Shown piece by piece: positions 7,447 through 15,679 of a DNA stretch of 64,000 bases. Within the stretch, counting starts at the first letter, position 1. Every line of letters begins with the position of its first letter. Source of the stretch: JBCCDY01 sp039030555 (GTDB lineage Bacteria > Bacteroidota > Bacteroidia > Cytophagales > Cyclobacteriaceae); assembly GCA_039030555.1 (NCBI GenBank), contig JBCCDY010000006.1, positions 248,001-312,000 of the forward strand, written 5' to 3'. A program made the translations under genes and the position numbers. The notes under the pieces were generated by a model, which was not told the DNA's origin, did not search any database, and worked only from the letters and a program-made list of their open reading frames with translations.

Positions 7447-8313
7447 TTATAGAAAGTCGGGATTATTAAGCTCTTTAAACTCCTTTGGCGATTGCCCAAT
7501 CTGATTTTTAAAAAAAGTACTGAAGTGGACTGGCTCCCTGAAACCAAGTTGATAAGCAATTTCCTTATTGCTTAAGTCCGAATGAATAAGAAGCCTTTTT
7601 GCTTCCAGGGTAATACAGTCCTGAATATAATCCTTGGCCGATCGACCAATATACTCTTTGATAACCTGATTCAAATGGTTAGGAGTAACGTGCAGTAACT
7701 CGGCAAATTCTTTTACTTTATGTTTTTCGCGAAATCCTTCTTCCACTAAATTTTTGAAATCCCTGACCAATGCAGGCCCCTGATTTAAATCATCGTGGAT
7801 ATTATCAGGTGAAACAAAGTTGGTATAAATCAATAACAAGCGAAGATATGCAGCTAGCGCTTCTTCCCTGTATTCAAAACGATCCGTATAGACCTGGTAC
7901 ATTTCATCAGTGATGTCCGAAATTTTATTCGAAAGACTTTTTGGAAGCTTTATAGGCGGGTTTGTGCCATATGATTGGAACAGGTTGATGTTGTGAATAA
8001 ATCGCTTATCAATATTGTTCCTGGCTATAAACTCATGAGTAAAATTGATCACACAGCCAATAGGTTTTTGTTTTGCGACTATCTGATGAACCTGCCGTGG
8101 GCTTAAAAAGAAAACGAGGTCATTTTCAATGGGGTAAGAATTAAAGTCTATTTGGTGACTCCCTATACCCGATTTTACCCAGATAATCGTAAAATAATCA
8201 TGACGATGAGGTTTATCGGGTTTACCTTCATTTCGTTCATAAATACGTTCCATTCGGGACATTCTAAAATGATGGCCTTCTCCACCTGTATCAGAAATTT
8301 GATATGTTTTCAA
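7447..8313 (-). CDS. AraC family transcriptional regulator (left arm)
   Basis: The 288-residue protein has an N-terminal cupin sensor domain (HRHDYFTIIWVKSG, then SPRQVHQI) and a C-terminal AraC/XylS double helix-turn-helix from about residue 190, with the signature LGFREPVHFSTFFKNQIGQSP. It starts 14 bases after the pirin stop codon and is probably cotranscribed with pirin. It is clearly paralogous to the AraC regulator on the right arm: both share HRHDY, the IDFN(S/T)Y segment, SP-QVHQ and the NLF-YG-PP segment. It probably senses a small ligand and activates its own locus; the ligand is unknown. Confidence 0.9.
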   Translation of the reverse strand: MKTYQISDTGGEGHHFRMSRMERIYERNEGKPDKPHRHDYFTIIWVKSGIGSHQIDFNSYPIENDLVFFLSPRQVHQIVAKQKPIGCVINFTHEFIARNNIDKRFIHNINLFQSYGTNPPIKLPKSLSNKISDITDEMYQVYTDRFEYREEALAAYLRLLLIYTNFVSPDNIHDDLNQGPALVRDFKNLVEEGFREKHKVKEFAELLHVTPNHLNQVIKEYIGRSAKDYIQDCITLEAKRLLIHSDLSNKEIAYQLGFREPVHFSTFFKNQIGQSPKEFKELNNPDFL

Positions 8314-8327
8314 AAAACCTGAGTAAG

Positions 8328-9203
8328 TCAGTCGCCAGGTTGAGGAACATAGGTATCGTCGCCCTGAACTTTAGGGAATTTCCTTGCCCTCCATCGTTGT
8401 TTGGCCTCTTCAATTTTCTCTTTGGAACTTGCTACATAGTTCCAGAAAATGTGACGTTCCTCTGGAAAAGGTTCTCCCCCGAATAGCAGTAAATGTGTGT
8501 TTTTCTGAATTTTAAGTTGACAAGCGTTCTCCGTTTTTGAAACGAGCATATTACCTTTTCCAACCACTTGTCCGCACGCTTCAACCTGACCGTCAACAAT
8601 ACAAATCCCAATCTCACCATTGAGATGACCTTTAATATCAAGGTCCAGATCATGTTCAGCCTTAACCTCGACCATAAAAAGATCAGAATATACTGGTAGT
8701 GGTGATTTTCTACCAAAACCTTCTCCGGCAACTAAAGTAAACGTAGCACCATCCTGCTCCCATTGGGGAAGTTTATCTTTTGACAGATGTACAAATTCAG
8801 GTTCCATTTCCTCCAATTCTTTAGGTAAGGCCACCCAAATCTGGTATCCGTGCATTCGAAATTCCCTGCCATCACGCCATTCGTTCGGAGTTCTTTCAGT
8901 ATGGGCAACCCCATGTCCGGCGGTCATCCAGTTTACGGAACCGGGAGCTATTTTCTGCCTTGTTCCTATACTGTCTTCATGCACTATTTCACCCTCCAAA
9001 AGATAGGTAAGTGTTGAAAGGCCAATATGTGGATGTTGATCAACATCTAAATATTTTCCCGGGCCGATCGTCGCTGGTCCCATGTGATCAATAAAAACAA
9101 AAGGGCCTACCATTCTTTTCTGTCGGAATGGAATTAAACGACCAACCAGAAAATCACCTATATCTCTTGACCGCTCTTCAATGATTAAATCAATGTTCGA
9201 CAT
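8328..9203 (-). CDS. Pirin family protein (second type)
   Basis: The 291-residue protein is a bicupin of the longer pirin type, with an N-terminal Pirin domain and a Pirin_C domain ending near HIFWNYVASSKEKIEEA. Ligands His57 and His59 (HPHIGL) and His101 and Glu103 (HGVAHTE) keep the exact spacing seen in the other two pirins of the window. No signal peptide is present, so it is cytoplasmic. It lies between a secreted unknown protein and an AraC regulator with gaps of about 15 bases, in one operon. Pirins bind iron and some have quercetinase activity; the substrate here is unknown. Confidence 0.9.
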   Translation of the reverse strand: MSNIDLIIEERSRDIGDFLVGRLIPFRQKRMVGPFVFIDHMGPATIGPGKYLDVDQHPHIGLSTLTYLLEGEIVHEDSIGTRQKIAPGSVNWMTAGHGVAHTERTPNEWRDGREFRMHGYQIWVALPKELEEMEPEFVHLSKDKLPQWEQDGATFTLVAGEGFGRKSPLPVYSDLFMVEVKAEHDLDLDIKGHLNGEIGICIVDGQVEACGQVVGKGNMLVSKTENACQLKIQKNTHLLLFGGEPFPEERHIFWNYVASSKEKIEEAKQRWRARKFPKVQGDDTYVPQPGD

Positions 9204-9218
9204 TTTGCAGCTTTTATA

Positions 9219-9944
9219 TTAATTATCCAGATCTACTAACGGCTCATTCATCATCTTCTGAATTTCTTCATCATCATCGAATTTCGAAAGTGGATTACCT
9301 GAAATAGGTTTGTAAGGATTGTACCCCATTTTGATGGCTTCTTTTTGAAACAGGTTTTGCGATATCCTGTAAATTACCATTTGAGAAGATAGTCTTTTAT
9401 CCTCTTTATGATCATTGAGCATCTGTTCTATTCGTTTTCCAAATCCTTTTCTGGCATTTAGTAACTCAATCAATTCTTCCCTGGTAATCTCCTCTAACCC
9501 TTTTCCTGACTCCAGTTTTTCCGATGTTTCCTGATCGAAAAGTGGTACAGAAAACAGTGAAACAAAGTTCTCGTCTTTGCTCTCCTGAAAGTCTTTCATA
9601 GCTTCCTGTTCACTCTTCTTGGTAGGATAACTGAAAACAGCCATTTGACCATCCTCATCTACACTTTTAAACTCCAGAACCTTGTAATAATCGGCATCGG
9701 CTTCCTTGGTTAGCAGTTTATTATCCAAGCGCTTTAAAATCAATTTTTTATCCTGATTCTCCCATTGTGGGTCTTCACTCCAAAGTGGCCAGTCGGCCGT
9801 TTTTATCTCTTTTTCAGATATATCCCACTGTTTTTTAGTCCCCTCATAATACCAGTACCATACATCATTTACTTGGGCATAAACTCCACTACAAGTGACT
9901 ATTAGAAGGAAGGAAATTAATCTTCTTGCAAGAATAGTTATCAT
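9219..9944 (-). CDS. Secreted hypothetical protein
   Basis: The 241-residue protein starts with a signal peptide ending near GVYAQ. The mature part is rich in Trp at its start (VWYWYYEGTKKQW), followed by a compact alpha/beta region and a helical C-terminal half (EELIELLNARKGFGKRIEQML) ending in an acidic tail. I do not recognise a family. It sits between YceI and pirin genes in the left-arm operon and probably shares their regulation. Confidence 0.65.
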   Translation of the reverse strand: MITILARRLISFLLIVTCSGVYAQVNDVWYWYYEGTKKQWDISEKEIKTADWPLWSEDPQWENQDKKLILKRLDNKLLTKEADADYYKVLEFKSVDEDGQMAVFSYPTKKSEQEAMKDFQESKDENFVSLFSVPLFDQETSEKLESGKGLEEITREELIELLNARKGFGKRIEQMLNDHKEDKRLSSQMVIYRISQNLFQKEAIKMGYNPYKPISGNPLSKFDDDEEIQKMMNEPLVDLDN

Positions 9945-9988
9945 TTTTAAATTGGTTTTATTTATTAATTCTTATAAATATTGAGGTT

Positions 9989-10531
9989 TTATCTTTTAAG
10001 CGGTATTTGTAAATCAACCTGAAATTCATCATCTACAAAAAATCCAAATAAAGGCCCTTCAATTCCGTATTCTTCCCGGTTGATCACTAACCGACCTTCT
10101 AAAACGCCTCCTTCTGCTGTTTCGGTAAATGTAAAAGAGAAGGTTTCTTCTTTTTGAAATCCATGAAAATCAAACATTCCGGTCAGCATATAAGACCCGT
10201 CGTCTGAGGGTTTTATACCAGACGACTGAAAAGAAATAGTCGGATAGTTTTCAACATCTAGCCAGCTATCTCCCCTTGCATGTTTATTTTTGGTTTTATT
10301 ACCTGTATCAATTGTTGAGGCATCAACACTTACGTTTATTGAAGCATCATCCAGGCTAGATGGATCAAAAGTGATTTGGCCTCTCAAACCCCTGAATGTA
10401 CCTTCCGAACCGGTACCGGAAAACTTTACGGTATAGTCTTCTTTGATTTTCCATTCCTGGGAAAAGCTATTGAAAGCTATAGTATTTAGAAACGTGATTA
10501 CCAATATTTTACCTAAACAATTCATCATCAC
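9989..10531 (-). CDS. YceI family protein, secreted (left arm)
   Basis: The 180-residue protein has a signal peptide (ending NSFSQ) and a YceI lipocalin-like barrel: VDASTIDTGNKTKNKH with ARGDSWLDVENYPTISFQS, then a core ending FQVDLQIPLKR. YceI barrels bind polyprenyl or other long isoprenoid chains in known structures. It is the promoter-proximal gene of the left arm, divergent from the right-arm AraC gene. A second YceI gene sits on the right arm, giving the locus one exported and one apparently unexported copy. Confidence 0.88.
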   Translation of the reverse strand: MMMNCLGKILVITFLNTIAFNSFSQEWKIKEDYTVKFSGTGSEGTFRGLRGQITFDPSSLDDASINVSVDASTIDTGNKTKNKHARGDSWLDVENYPTISFQSSGIKPSDDGSYMLTGMFDFHGFQKEETFSFTFTETAEGGVLEGRLVINREEYGIEGPLFGFFVDDEFQVDLQIPLKR

Positions 10532-10673
10532 TTTTAATTTATCAATTATCCTTTACAAATGACTCATTAACGTTCAGGATACTAATTATCACATCAGATT
10601 ATCGGATTATTACAACTTTACAATTTTTCATCTGACTATGATTGTGATCGAAACCTAAACCTTATAATAGCCA
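10532..10673. promoter_or_regulatory. Divergent control region of the AraC/pirin/YceI locus
   Basis: 142 bases separate YceI (left) and AraC (right). The sequence holds related words in opposite orientation: ATCACATCAGAT near 10590 and ATCTGACTATGATTGTGAT near 10630, whose outer parts ATCACA and TGTGAT, and CAGAT and ATCTG, are complementary. This is a reasonable place for AraC-type operators shared by both arms. No exact promoter is claimed. Confidence 0.35.
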
Positions 10674-11549
10674 ATGGAATCACTTGGTATATATCATTAT
10701 TTAAACCCTGAGAACAAAGACTCCTCATTCGAAATAAAGGATATGGGAGTGTTGTATGATCAGAGAAAAACAAGCATTCATGACCCGCATCGGCATGATT
10801 ACTACACTATACTAATGGTGAGTGAGGCTAAGGGGACACATAAGATTGATTTTAATACTTATCAACTTGGGAGTTCGCAAGTGTATTTTGTAAGTCCTGG
10901 ACAAGTACACCAAGTTGCAGAAGAAAACCGTCCAAAAGGGAGTGTAATCACTTTCTCCAAGGACTTCTTAATTCAAAATGGAATTAATGAGTGTTTCATT
11001 ATTGACCTTAATTTATTTAGAGGTTACGGTGATTCCCCTCCTGTGCAGTTTAATAAAGAGCAATTTTCTCTATTGGAAGAGCACGTTAAAAACATGTATG
11101 ATTGCTTTCAAGGAAACTCAAGTTTCAAACTCGAAGCGGTTAGCGCACACTTAAAACTATTTCTAATCGTATGTAACGATGCTTTACCTCAGCCTGACTA
11201 CACGAACGCACAAGCATACCAAACTTCAATAGACCTAATAAGAAAATTCAAACTGTTAGTTGAGAACCATTTTAAAAGCAATCATCGGGTTGGTTTTTAC
11301 GCTGATCAGATGAATATTTCTTCAGATTATTTAAATAAGGTTGTCAAGAACAGCATTGGCATTTCAGCAAAAGATTACATTCTTGATCGACTTCTTATAG
11401 CTGCCAAAAGAGAACTGATCTATTCTTCCATATCATCTAAAGAGATTGGGTACAATCTTGGCTTTTCTGACCCTGCTTATTTCAGTAATTTCTTTAAAAA
11501 ACTGACTGGGCAATCCGTAACTGATTACAGAAATGAGAACAGAAAATAG
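10674..11549 (+). CDS. AraC family transcriptional regulator (right arm)
   Basis: The 291-residue protein has the same architecture as the left-arm regulator: an N-terminal cupin sensor (HRHDYYTILMV, SPGQVHQVAEE) and a C-terminal AraC HTH with LGFSDPAYFSNFFKKLTGQSV. The two proteins are paralogues by eye over their whole length. It is the first gene of the right arm and probably controls the following pirin-to-porin genes, the left arm, or both. The next gene starts about 100 bases on, with no obvious terminator between. Confidence 0.9.
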   Translation: MESLGIYHYLNPENKDSSFEIKDMGVLYDQRKTSIHDPHRHDYYTILMVSEAKGTHKIDFNTYQLGSSQVYFVSPGQVHQVAEENRPKGSVITFSKDFLIQNGINECFIIDLNLFRGYGDSPPVQFNKEQFSLLEEHVKNMYDCFQGNSSFKLEAVSAHLKLFLIVCNDALPQPDYTNAQAYQTSIDLIRKFKLLVENHFKSNHRVGFYADQMNISSDYLNKVVKNSIGISAKDYILDRLLIAAKRELIYSSISSKEIGYNLGFSDPAYFSNFFKKLTGQSVTDYRNENRK

Positions 11550-11646
11550 CAGATAACGAATTTTCACATCTTCCTGACGGATTTCTGTATTCTCTTTGAG
11601 AGATTCATCATCCACTTTTGGATTGTAATTAAAAATACACCGAAAG

Positions 11647-12363
11647 TTGGATTACAGATTACACAAAGCTGACTCAAGAGGTAGAACTGAAAATGAGGGG
11701 ATCACTTCCTATCATACATACAGTTTTGCCGGCTATTATAACCCTTCCAGGATGTGCTTTGGAGTACTTAGAGCGGTAAACCAGGAAATACTGAAAGGAG
11801 GCCAGGGCTTCTCTATGCATCCTCACGATAATATGGAAATCATTACAATTCCTTTATCGGGGTCAATCAAGCTTTTAGGTGGGGATGGAACCATATACTA
11901 TTTGGAAGAGGGCCATCTACATCATCTTAGTGCAGGAACAGGAATTTTTCACAGCGAGCTAAACAATAGCTGGAAAGATGAAGCATCCTTTATTCAACTA
12001 TGGATCCAACCATCTGTGAAGAATATTAAGCCTTATCAGAAAACAGTTCAGTTAAGTGAGGTCTGTGAACCCAACAGCATGACTGCAATTATCTCATCTG
12101 ATAAAAGTGATTCCAGTATACATCAAGATGTAAACTTTCATTTTGGGTACTACGATAAGGCCACTCAGGAAATACTAAAAGTCAGTTCAGAAAATCATGG
12201 AATATATCTGCTTTTACTCGAAGGGAAAGCCCGTATCGATGGGGTAGAGCTGAATAAAATGGATGGAATTGAAATAAGCAATATCGAGGAAACAAATCTG
12301 ATTTTGAGCAATAATTCAAAAATCCTATCAGTAGAAATACCACTTAAAATAAACTTGAATTAA
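11647..12363 (+). CDS. Pirin family protein, YhhW type (right arm)
   Basis: The 238-residue protein starts at TTG; this start is chosen because it places MDYRLHKADSRGR exactly where family members begin. The bicupin ligands are His58 and His60 (HPHDNMEI), His102 and Glu104 (GIFHSELN). The sequence is close to the left-arm secreted pirin but lacks its export signal, so this copy is cytoplasmic. It is followed after 13 bases by the YcaC-like hydrolase. Quercetinase-like dioxygenase activity is possible from YhhW precedent; unproven here. Confidence 0.88.
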   Translation: MDYRLHKADSRGRTENEGITSYHTYSFAGYYNPSRMCFGVLRAVNQEILKGGQGFSMHPHDNMEIITIPLSGSIKLLGGDGTIYYLEEGHLHHLSAGTGIFHSELNNSWKDEASFIQLWIQPSVKNIKPYQKTVQLSEVCEPNSMTAIISSDKSDSSIHQDVNFHFGYYDKATQEILKVSSENHGIYLLLLEGKARIDGVELNKMDGIEISNIEETNLILSNNSKILSVEIPLKINLN

Positions 12364-12376
12364 TCTAAATTTTAAA

Positions 12377-13150
12377 ATGACAATTATGAAAAAACAACTT
12401 TTAACTCTGCTGATGATACTAACAATCACAACATCATTTGCACAATGGACACAATACCAACCCAATCCTAATAATGATCCGGCCCTGGCTTCTGAAGAGC
12501 TTCTAAATCCTACGAACCATGTTTTGGTTATGATTGACCATGAAAGCCAGATGGCCTTTGCCGTGGAATCTCAGCCAATTGAAGAGTTGAGAAATAATTC
12601 TGGATTGGTTGCCGCAACGTCCAAGCTTTTCAATATACCTACCATTATAACTACAGTAGCCGAAAAATCATTTTCAGGTCCTGTTTTCCCGGAAATCAAA
12701 GAGTATTATCCTGATGACAAAGAATACATTGACCGTACTACCATGAACTCCTGGGAAGATGTTAGAGTAGTAAAAGCAGTCGAAGACAAAGCTAAAAACA
12801 TCAAAGCTGATAAGCCAAAACTGGTTTTTGCAGGTCTATGGACAGAGGTATGTATAACCACAGCGTCTCTTTCGGCTTTGGAAGATGGTTATGATGTCTA
12901 TGTAATTACAGATGCATCTGGTGGTATATCTCAGGAAGCGCATCAGATGTCAATTATGCGTATGGTTCAAGCTGGAGTCAAGCCGATTACCTCCTTACAG
13001 TATTTACTTGAAATATACAGAGATTGGGCTCGGTCAGATCAGTACATCGAAGTGAATAACATCGCTAAAAAGTATGGTGGTGCTTATGGCTTAGGGGTTG
13101 ATTACATCAAAACCATGACCAAATGGATTAAAGCTGGAGAAGGTCACTGA
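12377..13150 (+). CDS. Secreted YcaC-like isochorismatase-family hydrolase
   Basis: The 257-residue protein belongs to the cysteine-hydrolase (isochorismatase) superfamily. Asp54 (MIDHESQM) and nucleophile Cys159 (TEVCIT) are visible, and the C-terminal part (TDASGG, MRMVQAGV, YRDWAR) matches the YcaC subgroup, whose substrate is not known. Unlike YcaC it begins with a signal peptide (MKKQLLTLLMILTITTSFAQ), so it should act in the periplasm; a second ATG at codon 4 is equally likely as start. A clear terminator follows, so the amidohydrolase gene probably has its own promoter or depends on read-through. Confidence 0.85.
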   Translation: MTIMKKQLLTLLMILTITTSFAQWTQYQPNPNNDPALASEELLNPTNHVLVMIDHESQMAFAVESQPIEELRNNSGLVAATSKLFNIPTIITTVAEKSFSGPVFPEIKEYYPDDKEYIDRTTMNSWEDVRVVKAVEDKAKNIKADKPKLVFAGLWTEVCITTASLSALEDGYDVYVITDASGGISQEAHQMSIMRMVQAGVKPITSLQYLLEIYRDWARSDQYIEVNNIAKKYGGAYGLGVDYIKTMTKWIKAGEGH

Positions 13151-13160
13151 TCAAATTAAA

Positions 13161-13187
13161 AGAAAGGTTACTATAGTGACCTTTTCT
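13161..13187 (+). terminator. Intrinsic terminator after the YcaC-like gene
   Basis: AGAAAGGTTACTATAGTGACC followed by TTTTCT is a near-perfect palindrome (arms AAAGGTTACT and AGTGACCTTT, one G-T wobble) with a short central turn and a T/C-rich tail. It lies about 10 bases beyond the stop codon. Confidence 0.7.
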
Positions 13188-13218
13188 TCTCTTGATTAAT
13201 AAAGAAACAACTAAAACT

Positions 13219-15015
13219 ATGCTTAGAATACTCGTTGGCCTACTACTGATAGGGATCATCTCGTGCTCTTCATCAAAAGAACATAAACAAGAAGAGGCTG
13301 CAGACATCATTCTTTCAAATGGAAAGATTAATACCATGGTGGAGGGAGAAAATGTACAGGAAGCAATTGCTTTAAAAGATGGGATCATTTTAGCAAGTGG
13401 TACTTCTGTAGAAATAAAGAAATATGCTGGGGAAGGAACACAGGAAATTAACCTGAAAGGAAAACCAGTCATACCGGGTTTGAACGATTCGCATCTTCAC
13501 CTTACCAGAGGAGGAAGATTTTACAATGCTGAAGTTCGCTGGGATGGTGTAAAGACTTTGAAGCGGGCATTGGAAATGCTAAAAGAACAAGCGGAAAGAA
13601 CTCCTGAAGGGCAATGGGTAAGGGTAATTGGGGGCTGGAGCCCTTTCCAGTTCGAGGAGAAAAGGCTTTTCACAATGGAAGAACTTAATGAAGCTACTGG
13701 TGATGTTCCTACTTACGTCCTTTTCTTATATAGCCAGGGGTACTTGAACCAAGCTGGTTTTAAAGCACTAGGAATTGATGAGAGTACAGAAGCACCTCCA
13801 GGTTCTGAATTTCAAAAAGGCCCGGATGGAAAACTCACCGGGGTTCTCATCGCGAATCCGAATCCTTCAATACTGTATGCTCGGATTGGTTCTCTCCCTC
13901 CTTTAACTGAGGAACAAATGCTCAATTCTACGCGACAATTTTACAGAGAGCTTAATCGGTTAGGACTCACCAGTGGCATTGATGCTGGTGGAGGTGGACA
14001 CAAATTCCCAAAAGACTATATCGGAACAAAAACATTAGCAGACCAGGGGGGGATGCCCATCAGACTATCTTATTTCTTATTCCCTCAAAACAAAGGTGAA
14101 GAATATGCTGAATTTCAAGAGTGGATGGCCAACAATGAAATTTTTCATGATGGAGCCTTGCACCTGGATCACGGATATGAATTGGAAGGTGGTGGAGAAT
14201 TTTTGGTCTGGAGCGCAGGTGATTTTGAAAACTTTCTTGCAGAGCAACCAAAACTCGAAGATAGAGAAGGCTGGAGAGAGCAGTTAAAAGCTGTGGTGAC
14301 ACTATTAGTAACAAAGGGGTGGCCATTTAGAATTCACGCTACTTATGGTGAAACGATTGATCATTTCATGGATGTTTTTGAAGAAGTAAATGCTGAAACA
14401 AATAACGGCTTTGCAAAAATCAGGTGGTTGATCGATCATGCCGAAACTGCAACAGAAAGTCAACTTGCAAGAGTGAAGGCACTTAACGGAGGTTTTGCCA
14501 TACAAGCCCGAATGGCTTATGCAGGAGAATACTTTGTAGAGCGGTATGGTGCAGAAAAAGCGCAATATGCTCCTCCAATCAAAAAAATGATGGAAATGGG
14601 CATTCCTGTAGGGGCAGGAACTGACGGAACGCGTGTGGCAAGCTATAATCCTTGGCCTGCTTTAGAGTGGCTAATCACTGGCAAAACCGTTGGTGGTTTA
14701 CAATTAGCTGCCGAGGATAATCAATTAACCAGAAAAGAAGCACTGACTTTATATACAAGAGGTAGTGCTTGGGTATCACAAGAAGAAGATGTGAAAGGAA
14801 CGCTAGCAAAGGGTATGTATGCAGACCTAGCGGTTTTATCAGATGATTTCTTCACCATTCCTGAAGATGAAATTTCTGACTTAACATCCATTCTTACTAT
14901 AACAGGAGGTAAAATAGTATATGCCGGGGCTGAGTTCCGCGAACTTAACCCGCCTTTACCAGAACCAATTCCAGACTGGTCTCCAGTTAAATACTTTGGG
15001 GGGTATCAGAATTAA
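13219..15015 (+). CDS. YtcJ-like amidohydrolase, lipoprotein
   Basis: I start at the ATG giving MLRILVGLLLIGIISC, because this makes a lipoprotein signal with Cys at the SpII site; a TTG nine codons upstream is less likely. The 598-residue product is a metal-dependent amidohydrolase of the YtcJ type: NDSHLHL carries the HxH metal pair, then RIHATYGE, LIDHAE, and a late AGTDGTR with the conserved Asp. Family members hydrolyse amide bonds in diverse compounds. Its placement with tyrosinase, pirin and a porin suggests an envelope enzyme for a shared compound class. Substrate unknown. Confidence 0.85.
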   Translation: MLRILVGLLLIGIISCSSSKEHKQEEAADIILSNGKINTMVEGENVQEAIALKDGIILASGTSVEIKKYAGEGTQEINLKGKPVIPGLNDSHLHLTRGGRFYNAEVRWDGVKTLKRALEMLKEQAERTPEGQWVRVIGGWSPFQFEEKRLFTMEELNEATGDVPTYVLFLYSQGYLNQAGFKALGIDESTEAPPGSEFQKGPDGKLTGVLIANPNPSILYARIGSLPPLTEEQMLNSTRQFYRELNRLGLTSGIDAGGGGHKFPKDYIGTKTLADQGGMPIRLSYFLFPQNKGEEYAEFQEWMANNEIFHDGALHLDHGYELEGGGEFLVWSAGDFENFLAEQPKLEDREGWREQLKAVVTLLVTKGWPFRIHATYGETIDHFMDVFEEVNAETNNGFAKIRWLIDHAETATESQLARVKALNGGFAIQARMAYAGEYFVERYGAEKAQYAPPIKKMMEMGIPVGAGTDGTRVASYNPWPALEWLITGKTVGGLQLAAEDNQLTRKEALTLYTRGSAWVSQEEDVKGTLAKGMYADLAVLSDDFFTIPEDEISDLTSILTITGGKIVYAGAEFRELNPPLPEPIPDWSPVKYFGGYQN

Positions 15016-15040
15016 AATAGAAAAAATTAGAAAGAAAAAA

Positions 15041-15568
15041 ATGGCAAAAACTAATTGGAATATTGATCCTATGCATTCGGAAGTGCATTTCAAAGTAAAA
15101 CATATGATGGTTTCTACTGTAACGGGAGCTTTTGACGAATTTGAAGGAAAGACTGAAGCAGAAGATGAGAATTTTGAGAATGGCACCTTTACATTCAAAG
15201 CAAAGACAGCCAGCATAAACACCAAGATCACAGATAGAGATAATCACCTAAAATCTGATGATTTCTTTAATGCCGAAAAGTATCCTGAAATCACATTCAA
15301 TTCTAAATCATTCATTAAAGATGGAGATGACTTTAAGTTAGTTGGAGATCTAACGATTAGAGATGTGACTAGAGAAGTCGAACTGGAAGTAATTCACGAT
15401 GGAGTAGCTGTTGACCCTTACGGTCAAACAAAGGCTGGATTTGAGTTGACTGGAAAAATCAATAGAAAAGAATTCGGTCTGCAATGGAACGGAGTCACTG
15501 AAGCAGGAAGCGTAGTAGTCAGTGACACTGTACGACTGGTTTTAAATATACAGTTGATCAAGCAGTAA
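15041..15568 (+). CDS. YceI family protein (right arm)
   Basis: The 175-residue protein starts at the ATG giving MAKTNWNIDP; the frame is open further upstream but that part overlaps the amidohydrolase. Family blocks are HSEVHFKVKHMMVSTV, GTFTFKAKTASINT, HLKSDDFFNAEKYPEITF and a C-terminal DTVRLVLNIQL. It lacks a signal peptide, unlike the left-arm YceI. YceI proteins are lipocalin-like barrels for long hydrophobic ligands. It lies 25 bases after the amidohydrolase gene, and a hairpin follows before the tyrosinase gene. Confidence 0.9.
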   Translation: MAKTNWNIDPMHSEVHFKVKHMMVSTVTGAFDEFEGKTEAEDENFENGTFTFKAKTASINTKITDRDNHLKSDDFFNAEKYPEITFNSKSFIKDGDDFKLVGDLTIRDVTREVELEVIHDGVAVDPYGQTKAGFELTGKINRKEFGLQWNGVTEAGSVVVSDTVRLVLNIQLIKQ

Positions 15569-15601
15569 TTCATTTTAACGAATTCAGCGGGAAGCAATAC
15601 A

Positions 15602-15637
15602 CGGAGGCGGCACGAAACCTTTTAGTTCTTGCCTCCG
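15602..15637 (+). terminator. Possible hairpin terminator after YceI
   Basis: CGGAGGC (15602-15608) pairs with GCCTCCG (15631-15637) across a 22-base loop, followed by GTATTTCATCCTT. The stem is GC-rich, but the loop is long and the T-tract weak, so read-through into the tyrosinase gene is plausible. Confidence 0.4.
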
Positions 15638-15679
15638 GTATTTCATCCTTATCAATAGCCTTAATTAACCAACTTCGTC

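Noticed and set aside
11647..12363. Possible truncated pirin because no ATG is found at the start
   Set aside because: The TTG gives exactly the family N-terminus, so the gene is intact with a non-ATG start.
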